A stretch of 64,000 nt of DNA from positions 1-64,000 of the forward strand of contig NZ_BBIS01000033.1 in the NCBI RefSeq assembly GCF_000730605.1. Reading direction: 5' to 3'. Positions 8,628 to 17,194 of the stretch are shown here, in pieces (position 1 is the stretch's first letter; every line of letters begins with the position of its first letter). Origin of the DNA: Pseudomonas monteilii NBRC 103158 = DSM 14164 (GTDB taxonomy: Bacteria; Pseudomonadota; Gammaproteobacteria; Pseudomonadales; Pseudomonadaceae). Under the pieces are notes generated by a model. It saw nothing but the letters and a program-made list of their open reading frames with translations. It had not been told where the DNA came from and did no database searches. The position numbers and the translations under genes are program-made.

Positions 8628-9813
8628 ATTCTGGCTTAGCGCGGGCCTGCTGCTGCTCGCTGCCCTCAGCTTTTTGCTGATCCCTATCCTGCGTGGCCGT
8701 CGTCGTCAGCAGGAAGAAGACCGCACCGCCCTGAACGTGGCTCTGTACCAGGAGCGTGTTGCCGAACTGGCCGCCCAGCAGGCGGCTGGCGTGCTTGATG
8801 AGGTGCAGATGACCAAGGGCCGTGACGAGGCTGCGCGCGAATTGCTGGCCGATACCGAAGGCGCCGAGGCACCGCGCCAGGGCCACTTGGGCAAGGCCCT
8901 GCCGCTGCTGGCGGCTGTGCTGGTACCGCTGATGGCGCTTGGGCTGTACCTGCATTTTGGTGCGGCCGACAAGGTGGCCCTGACCCAGGAATTCGCCGAG
9001 GCGCCCAAGTCGATGGAAGAAATGACCACGCGTCTGGAGCGCGTGGTGCAGGCCCAGCCGGATTCGGCCGAGGCCATGTACTTCCTGGGCCGCGCCTACA
9101 TGGCCGAGCAACGCCCGGCTGATGCGGCGCGCACCTTCGAGCGGGCCGTGGCCCTGGCCGGCCGCCAGCCCGAGCTGCTGGGACAATGGGCTCAGGCCCT
9201 GTATTTTGCTGCTGACAAACAGTGGAGCCCGCAGTTGCAGGCGCTGACTGACGAAGCCTTGAAAGCCGACCCCAACGAAGTGACCAGCCTGGGCCTGCGC
9301 GGCATTGCTGCCTTCGAAGGTGAGCGTTACCAGGAAGCCATCGACTACTGGAAGCGCCTGCTGGCGCAGCTGCCGGAAGGTGACGCATCGCGTGACGCCC
9401 TGCAGGGCGGTATCGACCGCGCTGTCGAGCGCCTGGGGGGGGCTGTGGCAGAAGCTTCACCCGCACCTGCGGCGGCTCGCCTGAAAGTGCGGGTGGAGCT
9501 GGCGGCGGCGCTGAAGGACAAGGTCAAGCCGGACGACACCGTGTTCATCTTTGCCCGCGCCAGCAATGGCCCGCCCATGCCGCTGGCGGCCAAGCGGGTG
9601 ACGGTGGCGCAGTTGCCGATCGAGGTGGAGTTGTCTGATGCTGACGCGATGATGCCGCAGATGAAACTGTCGCAATTTGCCGAAGTCCAACTGGTTGCAC
9701 GTGTATCGCGCGCTGGCCAGCCTACTCACGGCGAATGGATTGGCCAGGGTGCCCCACTGCCCAGCGCCACCCAGGCTACCCAGCGCCTGACCATCGACAG
9801 CCCCGACCAGTAA
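8620..9813 (+). CDS. ccmI: Cytochrome c maturation TPR protein CcmI
   Basis: A 397-residue apocytochrome c chaperone starting at ATG 8620 (MIEFWLSAGLLLLAALSFLL), chosen because it overlaps the ccmH stop. Two membrane segments flank a cytoplasmic stretch. TPR-like repeats follow (DSAEAMYFLGRAYMAEQRPA and later EVTSLGLRGIAAFEGERYQE), and then a C-terminal periplasmic domain containing the VFIFARASNGPPMPLAAKR segment. It binds apocytochrome C-termini for the CcmFH lyase. It is the last ccm gene; the following lipoprotein gene is only 12 bp away and probably co-transcribed. Confidence 0.95.
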   Translation: MIEFWLSAGLLLLAALSFLLIPILRGRRRQQEEDRTALNVALYQERVAELAAQQAAGVLDEVQMTKGRDEAARELLADTEGAEAPRQGHLGKALPLLAAVLVPLMALGLYLHFGAADKVALTQEFAEAPKSMEEMTTRLERVVQAQPDSAEAMYFLGRAYMAEQRPADAARTFERAVALAGRQPELLGQWAQALYFAADKQWSPQLQALTDEALKADPNEVTSLGLRGIAAFEGERYQEAIDYWKRLLAQLPEGDASRDALQGGIDRAVERLGGAVAEASPAPAAARLKVRVELAAALKDKVKPDDTVFIFARASNGPPMPLAAKRVTVAQLPIEVELSDADAMMPQMKLSQFAEVQLVARVSRAGQPTHGEWIGQGAPLPSATQATQRLTIDSPDQ

Positions 9814-9825
9814 GAGAGCAATGCC

Positions 9826-10242
9826 ATGCACAGCACCGTCCGCCTGACCCTGATTACCCTGGCCCTGGGTTTGTCTGCGTGTACGGTGCATCAGCCGTAT
9901 GAGCAGCCTGAACCCCCGATTGAACGCGTGCCGCCACAGGGACCGGTGGTCAAGCCGTTGCCGGGCGGGCAGCCATCGACCCAACCGAGCAAGCCGGCGG
10001 CGATTCCCAAACCGATGCCGCGTACCTCGGCCAGCTTTGCGCCACCGCCTGGCGGGGCCAGCCATTGGGACCCGAAGCTGGGTGTTTATGTATTGGAGAA
10101 ACAGCCCAATACCTTCTACCGGCAGCGTACGTATTACCGGTTCAACAACGGCTGGAGCTGGTCGCTGAGCCCGAATGGTCCTTGGCAAGAAACGGATAGC
10201 AGTGGTGTTCCAGGCGGGTTAGGTCGCGCATTCGCCCAGTAA
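9826..10242 (+). CDS. Small proline-rich lipoprotein, function unknown
   Basis: A 138-residue protein with a lipoprotein signal peptide (TLALGLSAC, lipobox cysteine C19). A proline-rich stretch follows (PEPPIERVPPQGPVVKPLPGG), and then a compact C-terminal domain with the aromatic run TFYRQRTYYRFNNGWSWS. It probably sits in the inner or outer membrane facing the periplasm. It lies 12 bp after ccmI and may be read through from the ccm operon. I do not recognise a function. Confidence 0.8.
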   Translation: MHSTVRLTLITLALGLSACTVHQPYEQPEPPIERVPPQGPVVKPLPGGQPSTQPSKPAAIPKPMPRTSASFAPPPGGASHWDPKLGVYVLEKQPNTFYRQRTYYRFNNGWSWSLSPNGPWQETDSSGVPGGLGRAFAQ

Positions 10243-10318
10243 CACCAACCTCGAAGTTGCCGTTGCCGTGGCTTTTGCTTTTGCTTCTAAGCGCGCGATA
10301 GATCAGGCGCCACCGATT

Positions 10319-10549
10319 GCGACTTCAGGAGGCCGAGCGTAGGGATTGCGGAGGGAGATGACGGGCATGGATGCCCGTCAAGCGCTGAGGCCCCATGGAT
10401 GGGGCCTGCAGCGCGTGCTCCCGGGAGCAAGCCCGTAGCGAGGGAACCCCGGAGCGCAGCGTAGGGGCCGTATGATAGGAGCCAGCGTTTTTTGGTTACT
10501 TTTTGTCGCGTTTGACAAAAAGTGACCCGCCGTAAGGGCGGAAAGGTGA
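10319..10549. repeat. Left arm of a 231-bp imperfect inverted repeat
   Basis: This arm is the reverse complement, with scattered mismatches (I estimate roughly 90 percent identity), of 10691-10921. Conserved blocks include GACGGGCATGGATGCCCGTC, CCCGGGAGCAAG, AACCCCGGAGCGCAGCG and TTTTGTCGCGTTTGACAAAA. It also holds nested local hairpins (GGCCCCATggATGGGGCC). No supported gene is present between 10243 and 11079; minus-strand frames here repeat low-complexity text and were not accepted. Confidence 0.85.
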
Positions 10550-10600
10550 GTGTGCGCCACCCTCGGGAATGAATGTCTACTCGATGTGAATGCCCACATC

Positions 10601-10640
10601 CAAGAAGCAAGAAGCAAGAAGCAAGAAGCAAGAAGCAAGA
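10601..10640. repeat. 7-bp tandem repeat CAAGAAG, about 5.7 copies
   Basis: Five exact copies of CAAGAAG followed by CAAGA lie in the 141-bp loop between the two arms of the long inverted repeat. The pure copies suggest recent slippage, so copy number may vary between strains. Confidence 0.9.
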
Positions 10641-10690
10641 TTCGTCTGTTTTGAATCAGTGAACAGTCCATTTGCGATGGCGACGCTGAT

Positions 10691-10921
10691 TCACCTTTTC
10701 GCCCTTACGGCGAGTCACTTTTTGTCAAACGCGACAAAAAGTAACCAAAAAACGCTGCGCTCCCATCATCCGGCCCCTACGCTGCGCTCCGGGGTTCCCT
10801 CACTCCGGCCTTGCTCCCGGGAGGACCGCGCTGCAGGCCCCATCCTGGGGCCCAGCGCTTGACGGGCATCCATGCCCGTCACCTCCCTCCGCAAGGCCTG
10901 CGTTCGGCCTCCTGAAGTCGC
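10691..10921. repeat. Right arm of a 231-bp imperfect inverted repeat
   Basis: The partner of 10319-10549 in opposite orientation. The pair could form a very long stem in RNA or DNA with a loop of about 140 nt. It separates the ccm/lipoprotein transcription unit from the dehydrogenase gene on the same strand. Origin is unknown; two inverted copies of a dispersed intergenic element are the simplest reading. Confidence 0.85.
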
Positions 10922-10922
10922 G

Positions 10923-10973
10923 AAGATCAAGATCAAGATCAAGATCAAGATCAAGATCAAGATCAAGATCAAG
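10923..10973. repeat. 6-bp tandem repeat AAGATC, 8.5 copies
   Basis: Eight exact copies of AAGATC plus AAG directly abut the right arm of the inverted repeat. Read on the minus strand it encodes an apparent Leu-Asp/Ile repeat, which I regard as non-coding. It lies about 100 bp upstream of the dehydrogenase start. Confidence 0.9.
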
Positions 10974-11079
10974 AGCGGGAACGGTGTGGGCGGTACAGTG
11001 CAGTTTTGACTTGATATTTCTATTGACTGTACTGGTTGCTAACTCCGCATAATGACCTATCGAATTGACCGGAGGTGGC

Positions 11080-12018
11080 ATGCGCAAAACAGTCCTGGTA
11101 CTGGTGGAAACCGTCGACAATTACCTGCCCTTACTAGAGCAGGCCGGTTACTGCCTGATTCGCGCCCCCTCGCCGCAACTGCGCTCCCATGCCATTCAGC
11201 AACACGCCAGTGAAATCGATGCCGTACTCACTCGCGGTCCGCTGGGCCTGACTGCCGCCGAAATCGATGCCTTGCCCAACCTGCAGATCATCTGTGTGAT
11301 CGGCGCCGGCTACGAGCAAGTCGACCTGGCCGCCGCGGCTGCCAGAGGGATCACCGTCACCAATGGTGCCGGTGCCAATGCCAACGCAGTCGCCGACCAC
11401 ACTCTGGCTCTGGTGCTGGCACTGCTGCGCGACATTCCTCGCGCCGATGCCAGCACCCGTCGCGGCGAATGGAACCGCGTCATCAGCCCCTCGGTGAGTG
11501 GCAAGCGCCTGGGCATTCTTGGCCTCGGCGCAGTCGGGCAGGCGATTGCCAAGCGTGCCAACCTGGGCTTCGACATGCCCGTCAGCTACCACAGCCGCAC
11601 GCCGCGTGAAGAAGTGCCTTACACCTGGCACGACAGCCCGCTGCACCTGGCCGCTGCCGTCGACATTCTGGTCGTGGCCACCCCCGGTGGCGCCAACACC
11701 CGGCATCTGGTCGATGCCAACGTGTTGGAAGCGCTAGGGGTCGAGGGCTATCTGGTGAACATTGCCCGCGCCAGTGTAGTTGACACCGATGCACTGGTAA
11801 CTGCATTGCAGCAAGGCCAGCTGGCAGGTGCCGCGCTGGACGTGTTCGATGACGAACCGGCCGTGCCCGACGCCCTCAAGACGCTTGGCAACACCGTGCT
11901 CACGCCCCACGTGGCCGGCCAGTCGCCGGAGGCCGCACGCGACACGGTAACCCTGGTACTGCGTAACCTGCAGGCGTTCTTTGCAGGTGAGCCCGTCTTG
12001 ACCCCGGTTCGCCCGTAA
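11080..12018 (+). CDS. D-isomer-specific 2-hydroxyacid dehydrogenase
   Basis: A 312-residue NAD(P)-dependent dehydrogenase. The ATG at 11080 was chosen because GGAGG lies five bases upstream (11071-11075). The Rossmann motif is LGILGLGAVGQAIAKRA. The catalytic Arg lies in LVNIARASVVDTDAL, the Glu in VFDDEPAVPDAL, and the His in VLTPHVAGQSPEA. The family reduces hydroxypyruvate, glyoxylate or 2-ketogluconate; the exact substrate cannot be read from sequence. It is followed by a PhzF-like gene on the same strand with a 51-bp gap. Confidence 0.9.
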   Translation: MRKTVLVLVETVDNYLPLLEQAGYCLIRAPSPQLRSHAIQQHASEIDAVLTRGPLGLTAAEIDALPNLQIICVIGAGYEQVDLAAAAARGITVTNGAGANANAVADHTLALVLALLRDIPRADASTRRGEWNRVISPSVSGKRLGILGLGAVGQAIAKRANLGFDMPVSYHSRTPREEVPYTWHDSPLHLAAAVDILVVATPGGANTRHLVDANVLEALGVEGYLVNIARASVVDTDALVTALQQGQLAGAALDVFDDEPAVPDALKTLGNTVLTPHVAGQSPEAARDTVTLVLRNLQAFFAGEPVLTPVRP

Positions 12019-12069
12019 ACCTATATCAGCCATCTGCCTGGCAACACCCGGGCAACAAGGAGTGTGTGC

Positions 12070-12858
12070 ATGCAACTCGACATCTTCCAGGTCGATGCCT
12101 TTTCCGCCAAACCGTTCGGTGGCAACCCGGCCGCCGTGATTCCGCTGCAAAGCTGGCTGCCGGACGATGTGCTGCAGCGCATCGCCGAAGAGAACAACCT
12201 GTCGGAAACCGCCTATTTCGTGCGCAATGGTGAAACCTACGACCTGCGCTGGTTCACCCCGACTGTAGAAGTTGATCTGTGCGGCCATGCCACGCTTGCC
12301 TCGGCCTATGTGCTGTTCGAGCAACTGGGCGAGCAGGCCCAGGTGCTGCGTTTCAACACCCGCAGCGGCGAGTTGCGCGTCAGCCGTGGCGCTGACGGGC
12401 TGCTGGCGATGGATTTCCCGGCCAAGCGGCCGGTTGCAGTGGATATCCCGGCAGGGTTGCTGCAAGCGTTGGGTTTGAACCAGGCTCAGGCGTTGTACCA
12501 AAGCGACGACTATGTGGTGGTGATCGATGATGCGTTGATCCTCGACACCCTGAAGCCGGACTTCGTTGCGTTGAACACGTTCGACGTGCGTGGTATTGCC
12601 GTGACGGCGGCAGGGCGTGGTTTTGATTTTGTCACCCGCTGGTTCGGCCCGCGGGTTGGCGTGAATGAAGACCCGGTAACCGGTTCGGCCCACACCTCGC
12701 TGGCACCGGTGTGGGCGGAGCGCCTGGGCAAACGGGTACTCAGCTGCGAGCAGGGTGGGGCGCGCAAAGGGCAGCTGCAGTGCGAAGTGCCGGGCAATGG
12801 CCGGGTAATCATCAGCGGGCGGGCAGCGTTGTACCTGCGCGGTACCGTCTACTTCTGA
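12070..12858 (+). CDS. PhzF family isomerase/epimerase-like protein
   Basis: A 262-residue protein starting MQLDIFQVDAF at ATG 12070, with AAGGAG upstream. Family motifs are visible: VDAFSAKPFGGNPAAVI at the N-terminus, the catalytic glutamate in AEENNLSETAYF, DLCGHATLA, and NEDPVTGSAHTSLAP in the second half. PhzF itself isomerises a phenazine precursor, but most homologues in genomes without phz genes have unknown substrates. No phenazine genes are present here, so only the fold and probable isomerase activity are supported. Confidence 0.9.
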   Translation: MQLDIFQVDAFSAKPFGGNPAAVIPLQSWLPDDVLQRIAEENNLSETAYFVRNGETYDLRWFTPTVEVDLCGHATLASAYVLFEQLGEQAQVLRFNTRSGELRVSRGADGLLAMDFPAKRPVAVDIPAGLLQALGLNQAQALYQSDDYVVVIDDALILDTLKPDFVALNTFDVRGIAVTAAGRGFDFVTRWFGPRVGVNEDPVTGSAHTSLAPVWAERLGKRVLSCEQGGARKGQLQCEVPGNGRVIISGRAALYLRGTVYF

Positions 12859-12912
12859 TGCCCGTTCAGGCATCTATACTGGCTGGCTCTTTCCCTGTTC
12901 AAGGAGCCAGCC

Positions 12913-13320
12913 ATGGCCCTGGAAAAACAAGGCACTTGCCTGTGTGGCGCCACCACGCTCAAGGTTACTGTAGACAACACCCATGTCAGTGCCTGCCATT
13001 GCAGCATGTGCCGCAAATGGACTGGCGGCCCGCTGCTGGTTGTGGAATGCAGCCGGCCCCCGGTGATCGAAGGGCGTGCGCCCTCGGTGTATGAGTCGTC
13101 TGACTGGGCTCAGCGCGCGTTTTGCGGCCAGTGCGGCACGCACCTGTATTACCGGCTCAAGGCCAACGACTTCCATGCCGTGCCGGTCGGCCTGCTCGAC
13201 GATGACCAGGCGTGGGATTTCAACCTGCAGATTTTCGTGGAAGAAAAACCCGCCTGGTACTGCTTCGCCAACCAGACCAAGGAATTGACTGGCCAAGAGG
13301 TGTTCGAGCAGAACAGCTGA
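12913..13320 (+). CDS. GFA-family (glutathione-dependent formaldehyde-activating-like) zinc protein
   Basis: A 135-residue protein with the GFA/CENP-V cysteine pattern. C9 and C11 lie in TCLCGA, followed by the ACHCSMCRKW motif and FCGQCGTHLYYR. These cysteines bind structural and possibly catalytic zinc. Many homologues are not shown to act on formaldehyde, so the substrate is unknown. It follows the PhzF-like gene on the same strand. Confidence 0.88.
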   Translation: MALEKQGTCLCGATTLKVTVDNTHVSACHCSMCRKWTGGPLLVVECSRPPVIEGRAPSVYESSDWAQRAFCGQCGTHLYYRLKANDFHAVPVGLLDDDQAWDFNLQIFVEEKPAWYCFANQTKELTGQEVFEQNS

Positions 13321-13432
13321 TTGCTCATCGCGTCCCGGTTCGAATCGGCGGCATGAAACACCGTGCAAACTTGCAAAACCGGTGCATTCCTGAGAAAAGG
13401 GCGGCTTTGTTTTCCCGCGTTGGAGCGTGCCC

Positions 13433-13771
13433 ATGAGCCAAGAATTGCAGATCATCGACCTGGTGGAGGGTGATGGCAAAGCCGCCGTCAAAGGCGCCCT
13501 GATCACCACCCAGTACACCGGCTGGCTGGCCGACGGCAGCGAGTTCGATTCGTCCTGGTCACGCGGCAAGCCGTTCCAGTGCGTGATCGGCACCGGCCGG
13601 GTGATCAAAGGCTGGGATCAAGGCCTGATGGGCATGCGCGTTGGCGGCAAGCGCAAGCTGCTGGTACCGGCGCACCTGGGTTATGGCGAACGCAGCGTGG
13701 GGGCGATTCCGCCGAATTCGGATTTGACCTTCGAGATCGAATTGCTGGAAGTGCTGACGCGGGATGATTGA
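13433..13771 (+). CDS. FKBP-type peptidyl-prolyl cis-trans isomerase
   Basis: A minimal FKBP domain of 112 residues starting MSQELQIIDL. The ATG at 13433 is preferred because GGAG lies seven bases upstream; an ATG two codons earlier is closer to it. Conserved features are the YTGWLADGSEFDSSW strand-loop, the VIKGWDQGLMGMRVGGKR active-site segment and YGERSVGAIPPNSDLTFEIELL. There is no signal peptide, so it acts in the cytoplasm as a single-domain FKBP. Confidence 0.95.
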   Translation: MSQELQIIDLVEGDGKAAVKGALITTQYTGWLADGSEFDSSWSRGKPFQCVIGTGRVIKGWDQGLMGMRVGGKRKLLVPAHLGYGERSVGAIPPNSDLTFEIELLEVLTRDD

Positions 13772-14005
13772 GCTGCTGCATTGCAACCCCAGGTTCTTGC
13801 AGCTTACACAATTGCGCAACACCCATCCGCTAATCTGGGCCTTGCCTAGGGAACGGCATATACCTCCAGGGAGGAACCAAACGGGTTCAGGGCACTCTGA
13901 CCCTCACTCGTTGCCAAGGATGGCATTCACTACAAGGGCGCCCTGCAGCTGATGGGGCGATGTGGCGGGTTGACGCGATTTTCTTTGCCACACGAGCCTG
14001 CCTTG

Positions 14006-14668
14006 ATGAAGTTGCCAACATTCTTCCGCCGTCGCCGTCACTTGCTGCTGAGCCTGGTGCTTACGGCTGTTGCCGTACCGCTGGCGCTGGAGGCTGTCGA
14101 AAGCCGTGCGCAACCGGTGGATGGCACCCAGACCCTGGTGTTCCTGCGCCATGCCGAGAAACCGGGCGAGGGGCTGGGCCAGTTGAACTGCCAAGGCCTG
14201 AACCGTGCGCTGGACCTGGCCACTGTGTTGCCCGAGCGCTTTGGCAAGGCCGATTACGTGTTTGCTGCCAACCCTTCGCGGCATGTCGAGGAAGGCAGCA
14301 AGGACGAAAGCTACAGCTATATCCGCCCGTTGATGACCATTACCCCCAGCGCCATCCGTCTGGGCCTGCCGGTGAACATCGACTATGGCGCCAACGACAC
14401 CGCCGAACTGGCTGACGAGCTGCTGAGCGACAAGTACCGCAATGCAACCATCTACGCCGCCTGGTCGCATGGTTACCTCCCGGAGTTGATCAATACCGTG
14501 GCCGGCAAGGCGCTGGGTGAAGAGCGGGTGATTACCGATGACTGGAATGGCGATGACTTCGATACCCTCTATGTACTGACCCTGACCTGGCACGACGGCA
14601 AGGCCAGCCTGCTTAGCCGCAATGTGCGCCAGGGTTTGAATGACGGTGCGCAGAGCTGCCCGACATGA
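14006..14668 (+). CDS. Histidine phosphatase family protein, exported
   Basis: A 220-residue protein from ATG 14006 (MKLPTFFRRRRHLLLSLV). A positively charged signal sequence and hydrophobic stretch are followed by the mature region. The catalytic loop FLRHAEKPGEGLGQLN carries the RHxEKP signature of the branch-2-like histidine phosphatases, and later AAWSHGYLP supplies the second histidine. It probably faces the periplasm or is membrane-anchored. The substrate is unknown. The 234-bp gap upstream showed no gene. Confidence 0.85.
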   Translation: MKLPTFFRRRRHLLLSLVLTAVAVPLALEAVESRAQPVDGTQTLVFLRHAEKPGEGLGQLNCQGLNRALDLATVLPERFGKADYVFAANPSRHVEEGSKDESYSYIRPLMTITPSAIRLGLPVNIDYGANDTAELADELLSDKYRNATIYAAWSHGYLPELINTVAGKALGEERVITDDWNGDDFDTLYVLTLTWHDGKASLLSRNVRQGLNDGAQSCPT

Positions 14669-14704
14669 GGTTGTAGTGCTGCGTTGGCCCGAATGATGAG
14701 TTGG

Positions 14705-14752
14705 CCTTTACCGGCCTGTTCGCAGGTTTACCCGCGAACAGGCCGGTAAAGG
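14705..14752. repeat. REP-like perfect hairpin with 19-bp stem
   Basis: CCTTTACCGGCCTGTTCGC (14705-14723) is followed after a 10-nt loop by its exact reverse complement (14734-14752). It lies between the converging phosphatase gene and racemase-like gene, and could terminate or protect both transcripts, though it lacks a T-run. Its loop contains the GTTTACCCGC text common to P. putida REP elements. Confidence 0.85.
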
Positions 14753-14763
14753 CAGCTAAAGAT

Positions 14764-15492
14764 TCAGCGCCCGAAACGCATCGGCCAACCCACCACCTTC
14801 TTCGCCCGTGGGGTGGCATAGGTGCGTACCTTGGAGGTGCTCAAGCCCATGCGCACCAGCGACTCGGCAATGGTCACCGCCGCGCTAACCCCATCCACCA
14901 CCGGCACGCCGGTGCGTTGGCGGATCTGCTCGTCCAGCCCGGCCATGCCGCCGCAACCCAGGCAGATCACCTCGGCCTTGTCATCACGCACGGCTCGCTC
15001 TGCCTGCTCCACGATGGCTTCCACCGCACGCTGCGGGTCTTCTTCCAGTTCCAGCACGGCCAGCCCGCTGGCCCTTACCGAGGCACAGCGTTCGTACAGC
15101 CCGGAGAGCTTCAAACGGTCCTCGATCAGTGGCACGGTGCGGTCCAGGGTGGTCACCACCGAGTAAGCATGGCCCAGGTACATCGCCGTGCTGGCGGCTG
15201 CATCGGTAATGTCCACTACCGGTACGTTCAGCAGCTCCTGCAAGCCTTCACGGCCGTGTTCACCATAGCCGGCCTGGATCACGGCGTCGTAGGGGCCTTC
15301 ATAGGCCAGCACCCGGTCCATCACGGCGATGGCAGCCAGGTAACTCTCGAAATTGCCTTCCACCGACTCGGCGCCAAACCAGGGGGTGAGGCCAATGATC
15401 TCGGTGCCGGGGGTGGCGACACTGCGCGCTTGTTCGGCAATGGCCTCGGTGATGGCTTCGGTGGTGTTGACGTTGGCAATCAGAATACGCAT
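14764..15492 (-). CDS. Hydantoin/allantoin racemase-like protein (Asp/Glu racemase superfamily) lacking the first catalytic Cys
   Basis: A 242-residue protein of the Asp/Glu/hydantoin racemase superfamily, starting MRILIANVNTTEAITEAIAE. The C-terminal catalytic segment VICLGCGGMAGLDEQI is intact with C180. The expected first catalytic cysteine, in the family motif IACFGDPG, is replaced: the sequence reads VIQAGYGEHG with Gly75 at that position. Two-base racemases of this type use both cysteines, so true racemisation is doubtful unless another residue substitutes. It lies 16 bp downstream of an NCS1 transporter in the same orientation, suggesting shared handling of a hydantoin- or allantoin-like compound. 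Confidence 0.85.
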   Translation of the reverse strand: MRILIANVNTTEAITEAIAEQARSVATPGTEIIGLTPWFGAESVEGNFESYLAAIAVMDRVLAYEGPYDAVIQAGYGEHGREGLQELLNVPVVDITDAAASTAMYLGHAYSVVTTLDRTVPLIEDRLKLSGLYERCASVRASGLAVLELEEDPQRAVEAIVEQAERAVRDDKAEVICLGCGGMAGLDEQIRQRTGVPVVDGVSAAVTIAESLVRMGLSTSKVRTYATPRAKKVVGWPMRFGR

Positions 15493-15508
15493 GGGCAGTC
15501 TTCCTTGA

Positions 15509-17041
15509 TCAATGGCTGCTGTGGTCGACGGCGATGCACTCGCCGCTGACGTCGTGGTAGTGACGGTTGCGAGGCGCGATCAGCAGGTACAGGGCGGCGG
15601 CGATGCTGGCACCGATCAGCCAGGAGAACGGCGCCACATGCTGGAAGTGGGGGACCAGCGCCAGGACGATGGCCAGCAGTGCGGCCGGCACGAAGGCTGC
15701 CACGGCGCGCAGGTTGATGCCCTTGGTGTAGTGGTAGGCACCGGCCGGGTCTTCGCTGTAGAGCTGCGGCACGTTGATGCAGCCTTTGCGCAGCAACCAG
15801 TAGTCGGACATGATCACCCCGTACAGCGGGCCGAGCAGGGCGCCCAGGCCCGACAGGAAGTACACGATCACCAATGGGCTGTTGTACAGGTTCCACGGCA
15901 GGATCAGCACCGCCACGGTGGCACTGATCAACCCGGCGCGGCGGAAGTTGAGGTGACGCGGCGCGAGGTTGCTGAGCACGAAGGCCGGGGCGACGAAGTT
16001 GGCCATGATGTTCACCGCCACCGTGACGATCAGGAAGGCCAGGCAGCCGAGTACCAGGAAGGGCGTGCTCGGGATGGCAGCGACGATCTGCGTCGGGCTG
16101 TCGATGATCTGGCCGTTGATCTGGAACTGCGCGCCGCTCAGCACCACGGTGATGATGGCGAATACCAGGATGTTCACCGGCAGGCCCCAGAAGTTGCCCA
16201 CGCGAATGGTCTTGCGGCACGGTGAGGAGCGGGCGAAGTCACAGAAGTTCAGCACCAGGGTGCCGTAAATCGCCAACCACAGCGCACCGCCAGCAAAGAT
16301 GTTGCGCCACATCTCGTAGCCAGTCAGCGGTGTAGCCACCGACCAGGCGATGCGCGTGTCGGCCTGGAAGTACATGAACACCGCCAGGGCCGATACGGTC
16401 AGCAGGATCACCGGGCCGGCGAAACCCTCGTAGCGGCGCACCATCTCCATGCCGTAGGCCAGGATCACCAGCTGCACCAGCCAGATCGACACGAAGCATA
16501 CCCAGCCCAGGCTTGAAAGGCCGAGGATGCTGTCATGGTCGTAGGCTGCCATGTGCGGCCACACCGCTGTCAGTAGCACGCGCAGCACCACGGAGGCGAG
16601 GTAGGTCTGGATGCCGAACCAGGCGATGGCGATGACTGCGCGAATCAGCGCCGGGATCTGCGCACCGTGGATGCCGAAGGCAATGCGGCTGATGACCGGG
16701 AAGGGAACGCCGGTTTTCTGCCCCATGTAGCCGGACAGGTTCATGAAGAAGTACACCAGCGCTGCGCCAATGGCCAGCGACAGCAGAATTTGCCAGCCGC
16801 CCAGACCGAGGGCGAACAAGCCCATGGCGAACGAATAGTTGGCGATATTGTGCACATCGTTTGTCCACAACGCGAAGATGCTGTATCCACCCCAGCGGCG
16901 GCCTTCGATACGGGTAGGCGCAAGGTCGCGGTTATGCAGGCGCGGGCTCAGGGCCAGCGCTGGCTGGCTGGCGTCAAGTGTGGAAGCAGGGCGGGTGCTG
17001 GCGACGGATAGTTCAGGGGCAAGGTCGAGGCTGCTACTCAT
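15509..17041 (-). CDS. NCS1-family nucleobase/allantoin/hydantoin:cation symporter
   Basis: A 510-residue inner-membrane transporter starting MSSSLDLAPE at ATG 17041, with GGAG upstream. NCS1 hallmarks are RRWGGYSIFALWTNDVHNIANYSFA, LSGYMGQKTGVPFPVISRIAFG and IAIAWFGIQTYLA, with about 12 membrane segments. Family substrates include uracil, cytosine, allantoin and hydantoins. The adjacent racemase-like gene, the TTGTATACAA site at 17196-17205 and the RutR-like site at 17361-17376 suggest a ureide or pyrimidine-like substrate; this is inference. Confidence 0.93.
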   Translation of the reverse strand: MSSSLDLAPELSVASTRPASTLDASQPALALSPRLHNRDLAPTRIEGRRWGGYSIFALWTNDVHNIANYSFAMGLFALGLGGWQILLSLAIGAALVYFFMNLSGYMGQKTGVPFPVISRIAFGIHGAQIPALIRAVIAIAWFGIQTYLASVVLRVLLTAVWPHMAAYDHDSILGLSSLGWVCFVSIWLVQLVILAYGMEMVRRYEGFAGPVILLTVSALAVFMYFQADTRIAWSVATPLTGYEMWRNIFAGGALWLAIYGTLVLNFCDFARSSPCRKTIRVGNFWGLPVNILVFAIITVVLSGAQFQINGQIIDSPTQIVAAIPSTPFLVLGCLAFLIVTVAVNIMANFVAPAFVLSNLAPRHLNFRRAGLISATVAVLILPWNLYNSPLVIVYFLSGLGALLGPLYGVIMSDYWLLRKGCINVPQLYSEDPAGAYHYTKGINLRAVAAFVPAALLAIVLALVPHFQHVAPFSWLIGASIAAALYLLIAPRNRHYHDVSGECIAVDHSSH

Positions 17042-17194
17042 TCCGGCGGGCTCCTGATGCACATGGACTGCGATGAGCGGGCATGCGCACGGGCTCGCCA
17101 TCTCGTCAGTGCAGCTTGGCATCACAGGGTTCTGGGCGCGGCGGCCGGTTTTGGTCCGGCGTCGCGGGTTCTTGTGTCTTTATGTTTTGCTTGG

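Noticed and set aside
10766..10972. Minus-strand frame encoding a Leu/Asp/Ile repeat across the AAGATC tandem repeat
   Set aside because: The apparent repeat protein is a translation of a hexanucleotide microsatellite inside a non-coding inverted-repeat region.
13330..13360. GGTTCGAATC text resembling a tRNA T-loop
   Set aside because: The flanking bases do not form a T-stem and no anticodon or acceptor arm can be drawn. It is a chance match downstream of the GFA-like gene.
13772..14005. Possible small RNA with GGA motifs (Rsm-type) between the FKBP and phosphatase genes
   Set aside because: Only a few GGA triplets occur, none in clear hairpin loops, and there is no convincing promoter plus terminator pair.
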